Below are positions 1 to 8,284 of a DNA stretch of 43,821 bases, in pieces. The first letter of the stretch is position 1, and the number at the start of each line of letters is the position of its first letter. Below the pieces are notes generated by a model. The model did not search any database. It saw nothing but the letters and a program-made list of their open reading frames with translations, and was not told the DNA's origin. A program made the position numbers and the translations under genes. Source of the stretch: Gammaproteobacteria bacterium (lineage in GTDB: Bacteria; Pseudomonadota; Gammaproteobacteria; JAADJB01). The DNA is taken from contig JAADJB010000026.1 of the NCBI GenBank assembly GCA_013151035.1, positions 1 to 43,821 of the forward strand. The letters are read 5' to 3'.

Positions 1-117
1 GGGGCAGGATGCTCTACCCTAATCCCCTGAAAAACGATCTCTCTTGTTACGAATCCGCTATATTTTACCCACTAATTTTCCTGAAGAGCCATTAATTGCT
101 TGTGCTCTTAAAAAGTC

Positions 118-177
118 TTGATCAATGTCAGGTTAACCCTTTTGGGAGAGTGTAAGCTGTTGGAAGTAGCGTATAAT
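118..177 (+). promoter_or_regulatory. Candidate promoter of the CBS gene with an FNR-like site
   Basis: A -10 hexamer TATAAT lies at 172-177. TTGATCAATGTCAG at 118-131 matches the FNR/Anr consensus TTGAT-N4-ATCAA in the left half but poorly in the right half. Its centre is about 60 bp before the predicted start point, the usual class I FNR position. No good -35 box is visible. The -10 is clear; FNR control is a weak inference. Confidence 0.3.
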
Positions 178-210
178 GTGCTTTTTTAGATAGCCTGAGG
201 AGAATAGCCA

Positions 211-669
211 ATGCATGTTGAGGATATTATGACCCGCCATTGTCGTACAGTTAATGCGGATACCCCACTGCGTGAAGTGGTGTCGACCATGACACTGTAT
301 CGTATAAGTGGTCTTCCCGTGATTGATGACGATGAAACAATGCTTGGCTTTATTGCTGAAAAAGATGTGCTTCACTATCTCTTCCCGTCGCTGGAAGATT
401 CTATGAATAGTATGGTGACTATGGATTTTGAAGGTATGGAAAATACTTACTCATCCGTTATTAACCTGAAGGTGAGTGACCTGATGAGTGGCGGTGTTAT
501 TAGTGTATCTGCCGATATGCCTATTCTTAAGGCAACCTCTATTATGGTACGACATCGTTTTCGTCGTATCCCGGTGACAGATGGGAAACAGTTGGTGGGT
601 ATGCTGAGCATGGGTGATGTACACAAGGCTCTTTTCAAGAAAAATATTGCCGATGTTAGTGTCGGCTGA
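211..669 (+). CDS. Tandem CBS-domain protein
   Basis: The 152-residue protein is almost entirely two CBS motifs, at about residues 1-60 (VEDIMTRHCRTVNADTPL then GLPVIDDD) and 88-145 (VSDLMSGGVISVSAD then RRIPVTDG and LVGMLSMGDV). CBS pairs bind adenine nucleotides and usually report energy status. No catalytic domain is attached, so this is a stand-alone cytoplasmic regulatory module of unknown partner. The ATG follows GAGGAG (196-201) at good spacing. The gene converges with the histidine kinase, whose stop is two bases away. A stress or redox role is plausible but not shown. Confidence 0.85.
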   Translation: MHVEDIMTRHCRTVNADTPLREVVSTMTLYRISGLPVIDDDETMLGFIAEKDVLHYLFPSLEDSMNSMVTMDFEGMENTYSSVINLKVSDLMSGGVISVSADMPILKATSIMVRHRFRRIPVTDGKQLVGMLSMGDVHKALFKKNIADVSVG

Positions 670-671
670 CT

Positions 672-2978
672 TTAGCTATTATTGTTTTTAAGTGAACACA
701 TCGCATTGACCGGTATAGTAAATTGAAATAATGCTCCACCATCAGGCTTGTTATCTGCCCATATCTTACCGCTATGAGCCTCAATGATCTGTTGGCAAAT
801 AGGTAATCCAAGTCCTGTTCCCCCGGTGCCTGTCGTTGTTCGACTACTTTGGTTAAATTTTCCAAAGATAGTTTCTATCTCGTCCTCAGGTATGCCATCA
901 CCTTCATCATAGATGCTGAAGTGCAACATGTCGTATTGCCCGGAGAATTGCTGTTCGATATGAATATGTATATTGCTACCAGACGGAGTAAATTTGATGG
1001 CATTGGATAGCAAGTTGGTGATAACCTGAGCGATCCTCTCCTTGTCAAATATCCCGTCACCAGCCGAGTTATCATCGGCCCAGATAATATTGATATCCAT
1101 TTCGTCCAGTCGTGCGCGTTGTTCGTTGATGGCGATCTCGGTTACTGTTTGCAGGCTTTGGGATGAGGATGACATCTCCATTTTTCCTGCCTCTAGTTTG
1201 GCCAGGTCAAGCAGATCGTTTAGCAGGTTGAGCAGACGATCACCACTATTGCTGATCTGCTGGAAATACATTTCGATTTTTTCTGTTGATAAGGAGTCAA
1301 TACGCCTCAGACCCAAATTGGCGAAGCTGAGAATACCGTGCATGGGCGTACGGAGTTCGTGAGACATATTGGCTAGAAACTCTGATTTTGCCTGGTTGGC
1401 ACGTTCAGCCTCATTTTTCGTGGCAATGAGTTTTTTCTCGGCATCCTGTTGCTGGGTGACATCGTTGATAAAGGCAGTAAAATACCACTGATGATTAATA
1501 CGTGCCTTGGATAGATTCACACGGGCTGGAAATGTTGTTCCATCGCGGTGCTGACCGGCTAACAAGAGGGTTCGTTCGTTTGTTTTTCGTTCCTTTGAGT
1601 CTCTAAATTGATGCACATACTGCAGGTGTTTATCATGCACATATCGGGGTAACAGGATATTCATATTCTTGCCAAGCACTTCTTTAGCTGAATAACCAAA
1701 TTGCCGTTCTGCCTCCGGGTTAAACAAGGTTATTTTCTGTTCCTCATCAACAGTCAGTATGCCCTCGGATGCATTATTAATTAAGGTGTCCAGTCTGATA
1801 TGGTTGTTCTTCATATCCATATCATATTTATTTCGCATCTCTGCCATTTGATTAAAGCTGTTTGATAGTTCAATAATTTCATTTTTGCTATCGGTGTTAT
1901 CGATAGGGATGTGCACAGAAAAGTCACCTCTTGCCATCTTGCGGGTGATAGCAATCAGTTTGTGTATGGGGGCAATCATGTGTCTGGAAAACAGGGAAGT
2001 TACTATTGCCATGATGATGAGCAAGGCAATGACAATAATAATGGTTTTTTGAGTCAATTCGTGTATGGGTTGTTGTGCTTCATCGATATCAATCTTGGTG
2101 ATGATGCCCCAGTTTGCTGAATCCAGATGAGACCAACTGGCAATGACCTCCTTATTGCGATAGTCAATGAATCGCCCCATACCCGAATGGCCTTTGGCCG
2201 CATTGATGAGTGTTTGTGCCTGTCTTGTGTCCAGGTAGTCTTTGTTTTTCTGCGCTTCTTGCGCATGTCTTGGCGGGGTAATAAATTCAAGTTTCTGGTT
2301 GTGCCAGGATACAATCAGGATCTCACCACTATCGCCCAGACCGCTATAGTCATTGCTTAGATTGATGAGTTCGTCTGGCATAAGTTGTATGGCGACATAG
2401 GCAATGATATTGCCCTGGCTAGTCATGGGCAGGGTAATCAGGTTTATTTTTTCATCGGGATTAATATACAGATAATAACCCTGTTCTTCTTGGGTTTTAC
2501 CCGCATGTTTCAGCGACAAGCTATGAATAAATTGCTTATAGGGGAGAGTGTGAATCCTGTCCCATAGCTTATTATCCTTGCGGGTGTTGCGTATGATCTC
2601 TTTACCGGGAGTGATTATAAAAATATCATAAAGGTCGGTAATATCCCGGTATTGTTGCAGGTGCTGGATAATAGCATCGGATAATGGGTGGACATAGTGA
2701 TGTTCCTCACCATGATTGTAATAATGTAAGAATTCCTGGATTAATTCAGGATTAATACTTAATGAATAGGCCTGTTTGATACGCTCACGAATATGTGCGT
2801 TGATATAGCGTGCCTTTTCCTGTGCGATGATTTGCAGTTTGTTTTCAATGGTTTGTTCTATGGCTCGGGTAGAGAAGTAATAACTGAATGAGGCACCAAT
2901 AAACAAGGGTATCAGTGCGATAACAGTAAACCAGAAGAATAACTGTTGTTGTACCGGTCGATCCCTGAGTTTTGTCAT
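672..2978 (-). CDS. Membrane sensor histidine kinase (Cache-like sensor, HAMP, PAS, HisKA, HATPase)
   Basis: The 768-residue protein has a first membrane helix at about 12-35, a roughly 270-residue extracytoplasmic region of double-Cache type, a second helix at about 310-330, HAMP, and a PAS domain (TLINNASEGILTVDEEQ). HisKA follows with ANMSHELRTP (phospho-acceptor His near residue 540), then an ATPase domain with NLLSNAIKF (N box), DEGDGIP (G1) and GTGLGLP (G2). There is no receiver domain, so it must phosphorylate a separate protein. The obvious candidates are the two response regulators transcribed divergently from about 240 bp away. The extracytoplasmic ligand cannot be read from the sequence. 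Confidence 0.9.
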   Translation of the reverse strand: MTKLRDRPVQQQLFFWFTVIALIPLFIGASFSYYFSTRAIEQTIENKLQIIAQEKARYINAHIRERIKQAYSLSINPELIQEFLHYYNHGEEHHYVHPLSDAIIQHLQQYRDITDLYDIFIITPGKEIIRNTRKDNKLWDRIHTLPYKQFIHSLSLKHAGKTQEEQGYYLYINPDEKINLITLPMTSQGNIIAYVAIQLMPDELINLSNDYSGLGDSGEILIVSWHNQKLEFITPPRHAQEAQKNKDYLDTRQAQTLINAAKGHSGMGRFIDYRNKEVIASWSHLDSANWGIITKIDIDEAQQPIHELTQKTIIIVIALLIIMAIVTSLFSRHMIAPIHKLIAITRKMARGDFSVHIPIDNTDSKNEIIELSNSFNQMAEMRNKYDMDMKNNHIRLDTLINNASEGILTVDEEQKITLFNPEAERQFGYSAKEVLGKNMNILLPRYVHDKHLQYVHQFRDSKERKTNERTLLLAGQHRDGTTFPARVNLSKARINHQWYFTAFINDVTQQQDAEKKLIATKNEAERANQAKSEFLANMSHELRTPMHGILSFANLGLRRIDSLSTEKIEMYFQQISNSGDRLLNLLNDLLDLAKLEAGKMEMSSSSQSLQTVTEIAINEQRARLDEMDINIIWADDNSAGDGIFDKERIAQVITNLLSNAIKFTPSGSNIHIHIEQQFSGQYDMLHFSIYDEGDGIPEDEIETIFGKFNQSSRTTTGTGGTGLGLPICQQIIEAHSGKIWADNKPDGGALFQFTIPVNAMCSLKNNNS

Positions 2979-3215
2979 GTTTCCAGGCCTTAAAGTAACA
3001 AAGTGGACAGGGAGATCATAACCTATGGCTGACCCTGAGTAATAGCACAGATTTTATCAGGTTTTACCCGGTGAGCGATTTTGTCGGTTTTATTTCCTGT
3101 TATCCTGTTCTGTCTGTATATACTGCTAGGAATAAGTTGTATTTTTTGCTATGTTGTTTTGATCTGACACGGTCATGGAGAACCTGGTCAATGAAATGGA
3201 ATGTGAGAGGGATTT

Positions 3216-4130
3216 ATGAATTTACCTGTGGCACAAATTCTGGCTGTTGATGATGAAGGATTGAATTTGATGATTATCTGCGACCTGTTTGAGGAGGTTG
3301 GGTCGCCTTATCATTATGAAATCACTACTATTGGTAATGGAATGGAGGCATGGAAGATGCTGGAAGCAGACCCGGAGAGGTTTGATGTGATACTGCTTGA
3401 TCGAATGATGCCGGATATGGGCGGTATGGAAGTTCTTGCCAGAATTTATTCTCATCCGGTTCTGATGCATATTCCTGTTATTATGCAAACCGCATGTGCC
3501 AGTGATGACGAGATTCGGGAAGGGATCTCGGCAGGTGCCTATTATTATTTGACAAAACCATTCAATGGTGACTCCCTGATATCGATTGTGCAGACAGCTG
3601 CGCGCGATCATTTTCTGTACAATAATTTGCGTAAGGATTTGCAAGCGCATAAGCCTGACCAGTCCACTATAACAGCAGAATCCTTTACCATTCATTCCCT
3701 GGAGGAGGTGCATAATCTGGCAATTAATATTGTGAGTCAGTATCCAGGGCTGGACAGGATACTGCTGGCACTCTATGAATTATTACTCAATGCCATTGAA
3801 CATGGTGTGGCGCGTATCGGCTATGAAGCAAAGACAAAATTAATTGAGGCAGGTGGCTGGGAGGAAGAGGTTAATCATCGCCTGCAGCAACTTGATAAAG
3901 ATCAGAAGTCAGTTGCCGTTGAGTGTAAGCGTGATGGCAATAGCATTGCGATTGAGATTAATGATCACGGGGATGGTTTTGACTGGAGGAAGTATACAGA
4001 GATGTCACCCGAACGGATCTACGATAATCATGGCCGTGGTATAGCGCTCGCTTATCTGTTTGCCGATTTGATTGAGTACTCGGGGAACGGGAATTGTGTG
4101 CGTATTGTATCGGATATTCAAGGAAACTAA
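3216..4130 (+). CDS. Response regulator: REC domain plus RsbW-like ATPase domain
   Basis: Residues 1-125 are a receiver domain: acidic VDDE at 11-14, phospho-acceptor Asp62 in ILLDRMMP, and the conserved Lys in LTKPF. About residues 170-300 form a GHKL ATPase domain of the anti-sigma/RsbW type (ELLLNAIEHG, INDHGDGFDW, NHGRGIAL). No helix-turn-helix is present, so output is probably protein phosphorylation or partner binding rather than DNA binding. The gene follows GAGAGGGATTT and ends just before the next response-regulator gene, with which it is likely co-transcribed. REC-HATPase proteins are usual partners of PP2C/STAS partner-switching proteins, but none is visible here. Confidence 0.85.
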   Translation: MNLPVAQILAVDDEGLNLMIICDLFEEVGSPYHYEITTIGNGMEAWKMLEADPERFDVILLDRMMPDMGGMEVLARIYSHPVLMHIPVIMQTACASDDEIREGISAGAYYYLTKPFNGDSLISIVQTAARDHFLYNNLRKDLQAHKPDQSTITAESFTIHSLEEVHNLAINIVSQYPGLDRILLALYELLLNAIEHGVARIGYEAKTKLIEAGGWEEEVNHRLQQLDKDQKSVAVECKRDGNSIAIEINDHGDGFDWRKYTEMSPERIYDNHGRGIALAYLFADLIEYSGNGNCVRIVSDIQGN

Positions 4131-4141
4131 AGGAGCGGGTT

Positions 4142-5257
4142 GTGGGTGATAAGGCATATATTCTGGGTGTGGATGATGAACCTGTTAATCAGGTTATTCT
4201 GGAAGAATTACTGGGTGAACAGTATGAATTGATCTGTGTTGATAATGGGCGGGCGTGTCTGGATGCAGTAAAGGAACGTAAACCGGATTTGATCTTGCTG
4301 GATATTAATATGCCGCTAATGAATGGCTTGGATACCTGTATTGCATTACGGGAGGTTCCTGAATACAAGCAGTTACCCATTATCTTTGTCTCTGCCCTAG
4401 CATCCTATGACGAACGTATGGCAGGCTATGATGCGGGTGGGGATGATTATATAACCAAACCTTTTAATGAACGTGAGTTGCTTATCAAGATTAACCTGAT
4501 GCTGGAGAATACCCAGGAGAAGGCTCAGTTAAAGGATATGTCCGATTTTGCCTCAAAAACGGCAATGACGGCAATGACCAGTACTAGTGAGCTCGGTCTG
4601 GTATTACGCTTTTTACAGGAAAGTTTTAGCTGTAATAGCTATCAAGAGGTTGCGCAGAAGGCGTTTGAATGTAGTCTGGCGTATGGTCTGAGTGCGACCC
4701 TGGTGGTATATAAGGGTGAAGGTGGTGAACGGGTGGGTGTGTTTACCAGTGATACTAAACATCGCCCGCTGGAAGCAACCGTGCTGGAACAACTCAGGGA
4801 TAAGGGACGCATCTATACGATTAATGAAAAGGTGATCTATAACGGCAGGCTTGTTTCCTTGTTAACCAAGGATAATCCCATTGGTGATGAAGATCGATTT
4901 GGGCGTATCAAGGACAATATTGCTATCCTGGTTGATGGCATTGATGCACGAATAAGGGCGATTAATACCCAGCTGGCACTGGTTGATACGATTGAAATCG
5001 CACAGACTGAGATGCAGGACCTTGATCTTGAACAGAGGCGTATACAGGGTAATGTGGCGCAGGAATTATCACACTTGGCAGGTGAGATCGAGGCATCTTT
5101 TATGAATCTGGGGCTGACGGCCGAGCAGGAAACGGCTTTGATGACGCTGGTGAATCAGGCAGAGAAAAATACCGACGCGATGCATGCAGAAGGTGTTGCC
5201 ATGGATGAACGTTTTGGTTTGATTATTAGTCAATTAAAGCAGGCTATCGGTGAATGA
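4142..5257 (+). CDS. Response regulator with GAF-like region and C-terminal coiled coil
   Basis: The frame is open from further upstream, but the GTG at 4142 follows AAAGGAG (4129-4135) by six bases and gives a normal receiver start (MGDKAYILGVDDEP). I therefore use it: 371 residues. The receiver has Asp54 in ILLDINMP and Lys in ITKPF. Residues of about 140-270 look like a small GAF-type fold, and about 280-371 are a charged, coiled-coil-like tail. No DNA-binding, GGDEF, EAL or phosphatase motif is present. It directly follows the REC-ATPase gene, and the two together probably serve the divergent kinase. Output function is unknown. Confidence 0.8.
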   Translation: MGDKAYILGVDDEPVNQVILEELLGEQYELICVDNGRACLDAVKERKPDLILLDINMPLMNGLDTCIALREVPEYKQLPIIFVSALASYDERMAGYDAGGDDYITKPFNERELLIKINLMLENTQEKAQLKDMSDFASKTAMTAMTSTSELGLVLRFLQESFSCNSYQEVAQKAFECSLAYGLSATLVVYKGEGGERVGVFTSDTKHRPLEATVLEQLRDKGRIYTINEKVIYNGRLVSLLTKDNPIGDEDRFGRIKDNIAILVDGIDARIRAINTQLALVDTIEIAQTEMQDLDLEQRRIQGNVAQELSHLAGEIEASFMNLGLTAEQETALMTLVNQAEKNTDAMHAEGVAMDERFGLIISQLKQAIGE

Positions 5258-5278
5258 TTCCGGTATGTTTATTGTGTT

Positions 5279-6100
5279 ATGAAGTATTCCGGTAATCTGG
5301 GAAAGATGCACACCCACCTGGGTGATGTGGTTCAGTATCAACTCCCCATTGGTGATGATCGGGTTGATATTAATGATCTGATGGGTAAAGAGATCACCTT
5401 GCACCATGATGGGCGAATTAATTGTATCGCTTGTGATCGCCCGATCAACAAGAGTTTTAACCAAGGTTATTGTTATCCCTGCCTGCGTTCTTTGGCGCAA
5501 TGTGATTCCTGTATTATTAAACCTGAGCTATGCCATTACGCTGAGGGCAGTTGCCGAGAGCCTACCTGGGGTGAGCAGTATTGTCTACAGGATCATTATG
5601 TCTATCTGGCAAATTCATCGGGTATCAAGGTAGGCATTACCCGGGGGACTCAGATCCCTGTACGCTGGATGGATCAGGGCGCCGTACAGGCATTGCCGAT
5701 ATTTCGCGTTAAAGATCGTTTGACCTCGGGTCTGGTAGAAGTGGCATTGAAAGCTCATGTGGCCGACAAGACCCATTGGCAACGGATGTTGAAGGGCGTT
5801 CCTGATCCTGTTGATCTGTCTGCTAAACGAGATGAACTGTATGCCCTGTGTCAGCAGGAATTGGCGGCTATCGAACAGCGGCAGGGTGCAAGCTCTATTA
5901 CTTATCTGAGGCAAGAGAGCCCCGTTGATATTTGTTTTCCTGTTGCTCAATATCCGCTCAAGGTTAAGTCATTGAACCTGGACAAGACACCCGAAGTTAA
6001 AGGAATACTGCAAGGTATTAAGGGGCAGTACCTTATATTGGATAGTGGTGTGATTAATATTCGGAAGTTTGCTGGTTATAATGTGGTGTTTGGCTGTTAG
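5279..6100 (+). CDS. DUF2797 family protein
   Basis: The 273-residue soluble protein has the DUF2797 pattern. There are four or more Cys-rich motifs near the N terminus (CIACDRPI at about 42-49, CYPCLRSLAQCDSC at about 61-74), then CREPTWGEQYC, the segment VGITRGTQIPVRWMDQGA, and an HWQRMLKG region. The paired cysteines suggest zinc binding. The family function is not established. It follows the second response regulator by about 20 bases and may be read through from it. The start has only a weak ribosome site; a downstream ATG at 5306 is an alternative. Confidence 0.8.
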   Translation: MKYSGNLGKMHTHLGDVVQYQLPIGDDRVDINDLMGKEITLHHDGRINCIACDRPINKSFNQGYCYPCLRSLAQCDSCIIKPELCHYAEGSCREPTWGEQYCLQDHYVYLANSSGIKVGITRGTQIPVRWMDQGAVQALPIFRVKDRLTSGLVEVALKAHVADKTHWQRMLKGVPDPVDLSAKRDELYALCQQELAAIEQRQGASSITYLRQESPVDICFPVAQYPLKVKSLNLDKTPEVKGILQGIKGQYLILDSGVINIRKFAGYNVVFGC

Positions 6101-6239
6101 CATATTTTATATCTAGCTTGTTGGTTTTTACGGTTTTTTGATATTTGTCACTTTCATCACAAGCCCATGATATTTAAGTATTAAATTGCGTGTTTTCGGT
6201 TTATTTCTAGGTATTATCATTATTAACCATGCTTAATTC

Positions 6240-6255
6240 GACGGTTTTTTTTACA
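6240..6255 (+). promoter_or_regulatory. Candidate upstream activator site for the first VPxPA-CTERM gene
   Basis: GACGGTTTTTTTTACA lies 63 bp upstream of the sigma-54 box at 6319. The identical 16-mer occurs in inverted orientation at 16313-16328, upstream of another PEP-CTERM operon. Related sites precede the other sigma-54 promoters here. The repeated placement suggests an enhancer-binding-protein site. This is inference from motif recurrence only. Confidence 0.45.
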
Positions 6256-6318
6256 CACCCCAAATTTTCGAGAGTGCTTATTTTTATAACCTATTGATTT
6301 TAAGTGTTATTTCATTAT

Positions 6319-6335
6319 TGGCATGACATCTGCAT
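6319..6335 (+). promoter_or_regulatory. Sigma-54 promoter of the first VPxPA-CTERM gene
   Basis: TGGCATGACATCTGCAT has the invariant GG and GC dinucleotides 12 bp apart, as required for RpoN (-24/-12) promoters (consensus TGGCACG-N4-TTGC). The predicted start point is near 6346, giving a short leader to the ATG at 6397. The same arrangement recurs before three other PEP-CTERM transcription units. RpoN with the PrsK/PrsR two-component system is known to control PEP-CTERM genes in other bacteria. Confidence 0.7.
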
Positions 6336-6396
6336 ATTGTTTCACTACGAACAATCAAATAACGAATTTATTAACAGGGTGGAACAGGAAATGACA

Positions 6397-7074
6397 ATGA
6401 ATAGGAAATCAATATTAGGTCGGGCTTTGATCTTGGCAGGTGTGATGGCAATCTCTGGCAATGCCAGTGCAGCGGTTGTCTCATTTAGTGATTCAAGCGT
6501 ATTACAGCCAACCAACTGGACGGATACACTGAGTTTTTCCAAGTTTGATCCTTCTTTGGGTACACTGGACTCTGTGGATTTTTCATTAACAGGTAATGTA
6601 TCGGGTTCAGCGGGTTATGAAAGCACAGATACATCTGCAGCGATGGTATATCTGGATTTATCTGCCTTGTTGACCTTGATTCGTCCAGATAGCTCAACGG
6701 TAGTGACATCATTACCAGTGACTACTGTGTCAGAATTAGCTAGTGCATCGGATGGTAATCCTGATTATGATGGTCCCTCAGGATCAACCTTTGGTGGTCT
6801 AAGTGCCAATTTGACCGAGACAGCAAGCAGTAGTTCTGCTGGTGATCTTGCCTTATTCACAGGTCCAGGTACTATTAATCTGGGTGTGTTTTCTATGGGT
6901 AAGTCCTCGGGTAGTGGTCCAGGTAACTTGGCTACCTTGTTTACTTCCAATGCTTCTGCTGATGTGACAGTGACCTACAATTATACGACAGCCGTTCCTG
7001 TCCCTGCTGCGGTATGGTTATTCGGTTCAGGTCTGTTAGGTCTGGTCGGTGTGGCACGACGTAAAAAGAGCTGA
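6397..7074 (+). CDS. VPxPA-CTERM sorting-domain exported protein (paralogue 1)
   Basis: The 225-residue exported protein has a Sec signal peptide (ALILAGVMAISGNASA) and a low-complexity Ser/Thr/Gly-rich body with no cysteine. Its C-terminal sorting signal is VPVPAAVWLFGSGLLGLVG followed by ARRKK: motif, hydrophobic helix, basic tail. Such proteins are handled by an exosortase (cleavage at the VPxPA/PEP motif) and are usually tied to extracellular matrix or floc formation; no exosortase gene lies in this window. The ATG at 6397 is preferred because AGGA (6386-6389) sits seven bases before it; 6391 is also possible. A strong terminator follows. It is clearly paralogous to the next gene. Confidence 0.85.
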   Translation: MNRKSILGRALILAGVMAISGNASAAVVSFSDSSVLQPTNWTDTLSFSKFDPSLGTLDSVDFSLTGNVSGSAGYESTDTSAAMVYLDLSALLTLIRPDSSTVVTSLPVTTVSELASASDGNPDYDGPSGSTFGGLSANLTETASSSSAGDLALFTGPGTINLGVFSMGKSSGSGPGNLATLFTSNASADVTVTYNYTTAVPVPAAVWLFGSGLLGLVGVARRKKS

Positions 7075-7092
7075 TAGCCAGTCTTTTTTAAT

Positions 7093-7122
7093 AAAAAACC
7101 CTGCCTAATGGCGGGGTTTTTT
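7093..7122 (+). terminator. Rho-independent terminator after VPxPA-CTERM gene 1
   Basis: CCCTGCC and GGCGGGG pair across a TAAT loop, with an A-run before and a T-run after. It lies about 20 bases after the stop codon and separates the gene from its downstream paralogue, which has its own promoter. Confidence 0.9.
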
Positions 7123-7140
7123 ATTGCCTGAATAATGCGT

Positions 7141-7156
7141 GTCGAAATATTTTACA
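7141..7156 (+). promoter_or_regulatory. Distal candidate activator site for VPxPA-CTERM gene 2
   Basis: GTCGAAATATTTTACA is, on the opposite strand, a 13/16 match to the TGTAATATTATTCGAC site upstream of the 12029-12631 gene. Relative to its gene it has the same orientation as the other copies. It lies 184 bp before the sigma-54 box. The 7075-7397 gap otherwise holds a terminator, a proximal activator site, the sigma-54 promoter and AT-rich DNA. Confidence 0.35.
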
Positions 7157-7250
7157 TTCATGTAATTTATGTATCTAATTGATATTAAAGTATAAATGTT
7201 ATTTTTATTTGTTTTATTTACACTTTTCATTCATTTTTTTATCGGGTTGT

Positions 7251-7266
7251 AGCGGTATATTTTACA
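7251..7266 (+). promoter_or_regulatory. Proximal candidate activator site for VPxPA-CTERM gene 2
   Basis: AGCGGTATATTTTACA matches the 6240-6255 site at 13 of 16 positions. It sits 74 bp before the sigma-54 box, the same distance as at 12787 and 16212. Confidence 0.4.
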
Positions 7267-7340
7267 AAAACACCTTTAATACCTGTTTTTTTTATGACTA
7301 TATAGCTTTATCTCATTGATATTAATTAGAATTTAATTAT

Positions 7341-7357
7341 TGGCATGCTCTGTGCAT
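7341..7357 (+). promoter_or_regulatory. Sigma-54 promoter of VPxPA-CTERM gene 2
   Basis: TGGCATGCTCTGTGCAT carries GG and GC at the obligatory 12-bp spacing. It shares TGGCATG-N5-TGCAT with the promoter at 6319-6335. The predicted start point near 7368 gives a leader of about 30 bases. Confidence 0.7.
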
Positions 7358-7397
7358 ACATAAAGTAAATGAGTTAATAAATGATAGGTGAACAAAC

Positions 7398-8087
7398 ATG
7401 TTTAATCAGCACAATAATAAGACCTCAGCATTGGTAGGAGCTTTGATTCTGGCGGGGGCTATGACTTTATCCAGTAATGTTAATGCAGCAGTTATTTCGC
7501 AAAGTGATGCTATTGCAATGTCCAATACTAATTGGAGTAATACACTGAGTTTTAATCAGTTTGATAGCTCGCTCGGTACTCTGGATTCGGTCTCCTTTGA
7601 AATTACAGGTGTGGTAGCAGGTGATGCAAGGTATGAGAGTATGGATAGCGCACCTTCAACGGTCACCTTGAGTCTGGAAGCGATGCTTGAGTTGGCGCGT
7701 CCATCCGGAGCTCCTTTGGTTGTTGTCTTTCCTGTTGTGAGTGTCGTTGCTACACCGGGTCCTTTTGATACTGTTATTGATTGGAGCGGGACTTCAGGTG
7801 GTGCATATATAGGTTTGACGGCAACGCTGTCGAACTCGGCAAGCACGACCTCAGCCGCTGATCTGGCACTCTTTACCGGTGCTGGTACGATTGATCTGGG
7901 CGTGAGTGCAAGCGCACAGTCCATGGGTACGGGTTCAGGTAACTTAGTTACCTGGTTTACTACCGATGCCAGTGCTGATGTGACGGTGATCTATAATTAT
8001 TCAACGGTACCTGTTCCTGCTGCGGCATGGTTGTTTGGTTCAGGTCTGTTGGGACTGGTGGGTATGGCTCGACATAAAAAGAGATAA
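7398..8087 (+). CDS. VPxPA-CTERM sorting-domain exported protein (paralogue 2)
   Basis: The 229-residue exported protein has a signal peptide (ALVGALILAGAMTLSSNVNA), a Ser/Thr/Ala-rich body, and the C-terminal signal VPVPAAAWLFGSGLLGLVG with basic tail ARHKKR. It aligns along its length with the preceding gene (shared NW..TLSF..FD.SLGTLDSV and ADLALFTG.GTI.LGV). The pair is therefore a tandem duplication that has diverged while keeping its own promoter copy. AGGTG (7385-7389) precedes the ATG. Expected to be exported and processed by an exosortase encoded elsewhere; role probably matrix or cell surface. Confidence 0.85.
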   Translation: MFNQHNNKTSALVGALILAGAMTLSSNVNAAVISQSDAIAMSNTNWSNTLSFNQFDSSLGTLDSVSFEITGVVAGDARYESMDSAPSTVTLSLEAMLELARPSGAPLVVVFPVVSVVATPGPFDTVIDWSGTSGGAYIGLTATLSNSASTTSAADLALFTGAGTIDLGVSASAQSMGTGSGNLVTWFTTDASADVTVIYNYSTVPVPAAAWLFGSGLLGLVGMARHKKR

Positions 8088-8103
8088 GGTGTGTGGTAGG
8101 TTC

Positions 8104-8200
8104 GAGACACGCCGTGAATACATCCGTGTAGGCTCCACGCCCGCGTCCATGCGGGCAAGGGTCTCTGATAGAGAAACGCAATCTCTGTCTCTTGAGTTAA
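8104..8200. repeat. Palindromic intergenic repeat, copy 1 (left arm lost)
   Basis: The core GAGACACGCCGTGAATACAT, followed by the GCCCGC/GCGGGC hairpin, is shared with copies at 27128 and 38151. The right arm (8161-8191) is intact and begins GTCTCTGATAGAG. The matching left arm is absent: the flank runs straight from GGTTC into GAGACACGCC. In copy 2 the arm begins GAGACA and ends at another GAGACA, so slippage or recombination between these would give this structure. Confidence 0.8.
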
Positions 8201-8224
8201 AAGAATAGCGATGTAATCGCAGAC

Positions 8225-8252
8225 AAAAAAAGGCGGCACAAAAGCGCCGCCT
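8225..8252 (-). terminator. Rho-independent terminator of the metallophosphoesterase gene
   Basis: On the minus strand AGGCGGC pairs with GCCGCCT across a short loop and is followed by a run of seven T. It lies about 33 bases after the stop codon at 8285. Confidence 0.85.
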
Positions 8253-8284
8253 AAATCAGTAACTATCGTTACTGTAGAGAAGTT

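Noticed and set aside
1-30. GGTAGAGC-like string resembling a tRNA D-arm on the minus strand at the window start
   Set aside because: No matching acceptor or D-stem partner is visible and the sequence is cut by the window edge.
7960-8239. Minus-strand open frames starting with a PAWTRAWS-type sequence, also near 26813-27208 and 37789-38255
   Set aside because: These frames come from the palindromic repeat core and recur wherever the repeat occurs, so they are artefacts of the repeat.
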